A stretch of DNA of 6,013 nt from Candidatus Pelagibacter sp. (GTDB lineage Bacteria > Pseudomonadota > Alphaproteobacteria > Pelagibacterales > Pelagibacteraceae), in the NCBI GenBank assembly GCA_028097785.1, contig JAOHFB010000035.1:1-6013 (forward strand). The letters are read 5' to 3'. Each line of letters starts with the position of its first letter. The first letter of the stretch is position 1. The notes beneath the pieces are model-generated. The model saw only the letters and a program-made list of their open reading frames with translations. It searched no databases and was not told where the DNA came from. Positions 5,734 through 6,013 of this stretch are shown piece after piece. A program made the translations under genes and the position numbers.

Positions 5734-6013
5734 ATGCCCAAAAAGAAGAAAAACAAAGATAACTATATTGTCAGAACTAAAAAAAGAATTTTACGAGAAA
5801 CTGCTGATAATGAGGCTAAATATAAAACAACATTTAAAGATATAAGAACTTACTTTAAGATTTTTAATAAATCTTTATTTAAAAATGAACTCAATCCTTT
5901 TAATGATGTTAAAATTAAAAGAATTGTAAGAGGCTCTGGTCAATGTGTGGAATATATATCATATAGAAAAGGGACTAATTTTTTTGTGCTAGAGATGATG
6001 CCAAAATATAAAA
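5734..6013 (+). CDS. SprT-like protein, N-terminal part, truncated by the window edge
   Basis: The frame is open from ATG 5734 to the right edge, giving 93 codons. An in-frame TAA at 5710-5712 with no other start after it makes this ATG the only choice. The protein begins with a Lys-rich tail (PKKKKNKD). The segment at about 36-93 resembles the N-terminal half of SprT-like domains: TYFKIFNKSLFKNEL, a short loop with NPF, then VKIKRIVRGSGQCVEY, and KGTNFFVLEMMPKYK leading toward the zinc site. In this family an HExxH helix usually follows within about 20-30 residues, so the catalytic part should lie just beyond the window. SprT-like proteins include DNA-protein crosslink proteases, and small divergent versions are common in marine phages and bacteria. 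The assignment rests on pattern memory without the catalytic motif, so it is moderate. The gene is divergent from the ATP-grasp ligase gene. There is no Shine-Dalgarno sequence. Confidence 0.6.
   Translation, partial: MPKKKKNKDNYIVRTKKRILRETADNEAKYKTTFKDIRTYFKIFNKSLFKNELNPFNDVKIKRIVRGSGQCVEYISYRKGTNFFVLEMMPKYK

Overview
The window is AT-rich (roughly 30% G+C by eye) and densely packed. Intergenic gaps are short, codons favour A/T, and no start codon has a recognisable Shine-Dalgarno sequence. The protein styles fit a streamlined marine alphaproteobacterium of the SAR11/Pelagibacterales type. That placement is inference from composition and family resemblance; no marker gene is present.

Positions 1-4366 hold five plus-strand genes in a close head-to-tail run. 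In order they are the end of an exported TPR-repeat protein whose true start lies left of the window, a full-length SulP anion transporter with a C-terminal STAS domain, an HI0933/YhiN (BaiN-type) FAD flavoprotein, a complete SRAP (YedK/HMCES) abasic-site DNA-protein crosslinking protein, and a small secreted protein of unknown function. The last two overlap by four bases (ATGA). Gaps of 30, 15, 45 and -4 bases suggest co-transcription. A possible internal promoter just before the SRAP gene would give a nearly leaderless mRNA. The genes do not form one evident pathway.

Positions 4367-4447 separate this run from a convergent minus-strand gene (4448-5503). That gene encodes a D-Ala-D-Ala-ligase-like ATP-grasp enzyme that keeps the ATP and metal residues but departs from canonical Ddl in its N-terminal and substrate-side motifs. 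An A/T-only inverted repeat lies at the convergence and overlaps the stop codon of the small secreted protein.

Positions 5504-5733 form the only substantial non-coding stretch, 230 bases between divergent genes. About 100 bases of it are near 40% G+C and carry two perfect 10-bp palindromes and a 7-bp stem, so a leader element or small RNA is possible. I could not assign it to a known family. From 5734 to the right edge runs the start of a SprT-like protein, cut off before the expected zinc-binding HExxH motif.

I see no mobile element, CRISPR array, tRNA or rRNA. The most interesting parts are the divergent ATP-grasp ligase, the structured-looking intergenic region and the SprT-like gene beside it. 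None is clear proof of a new system.
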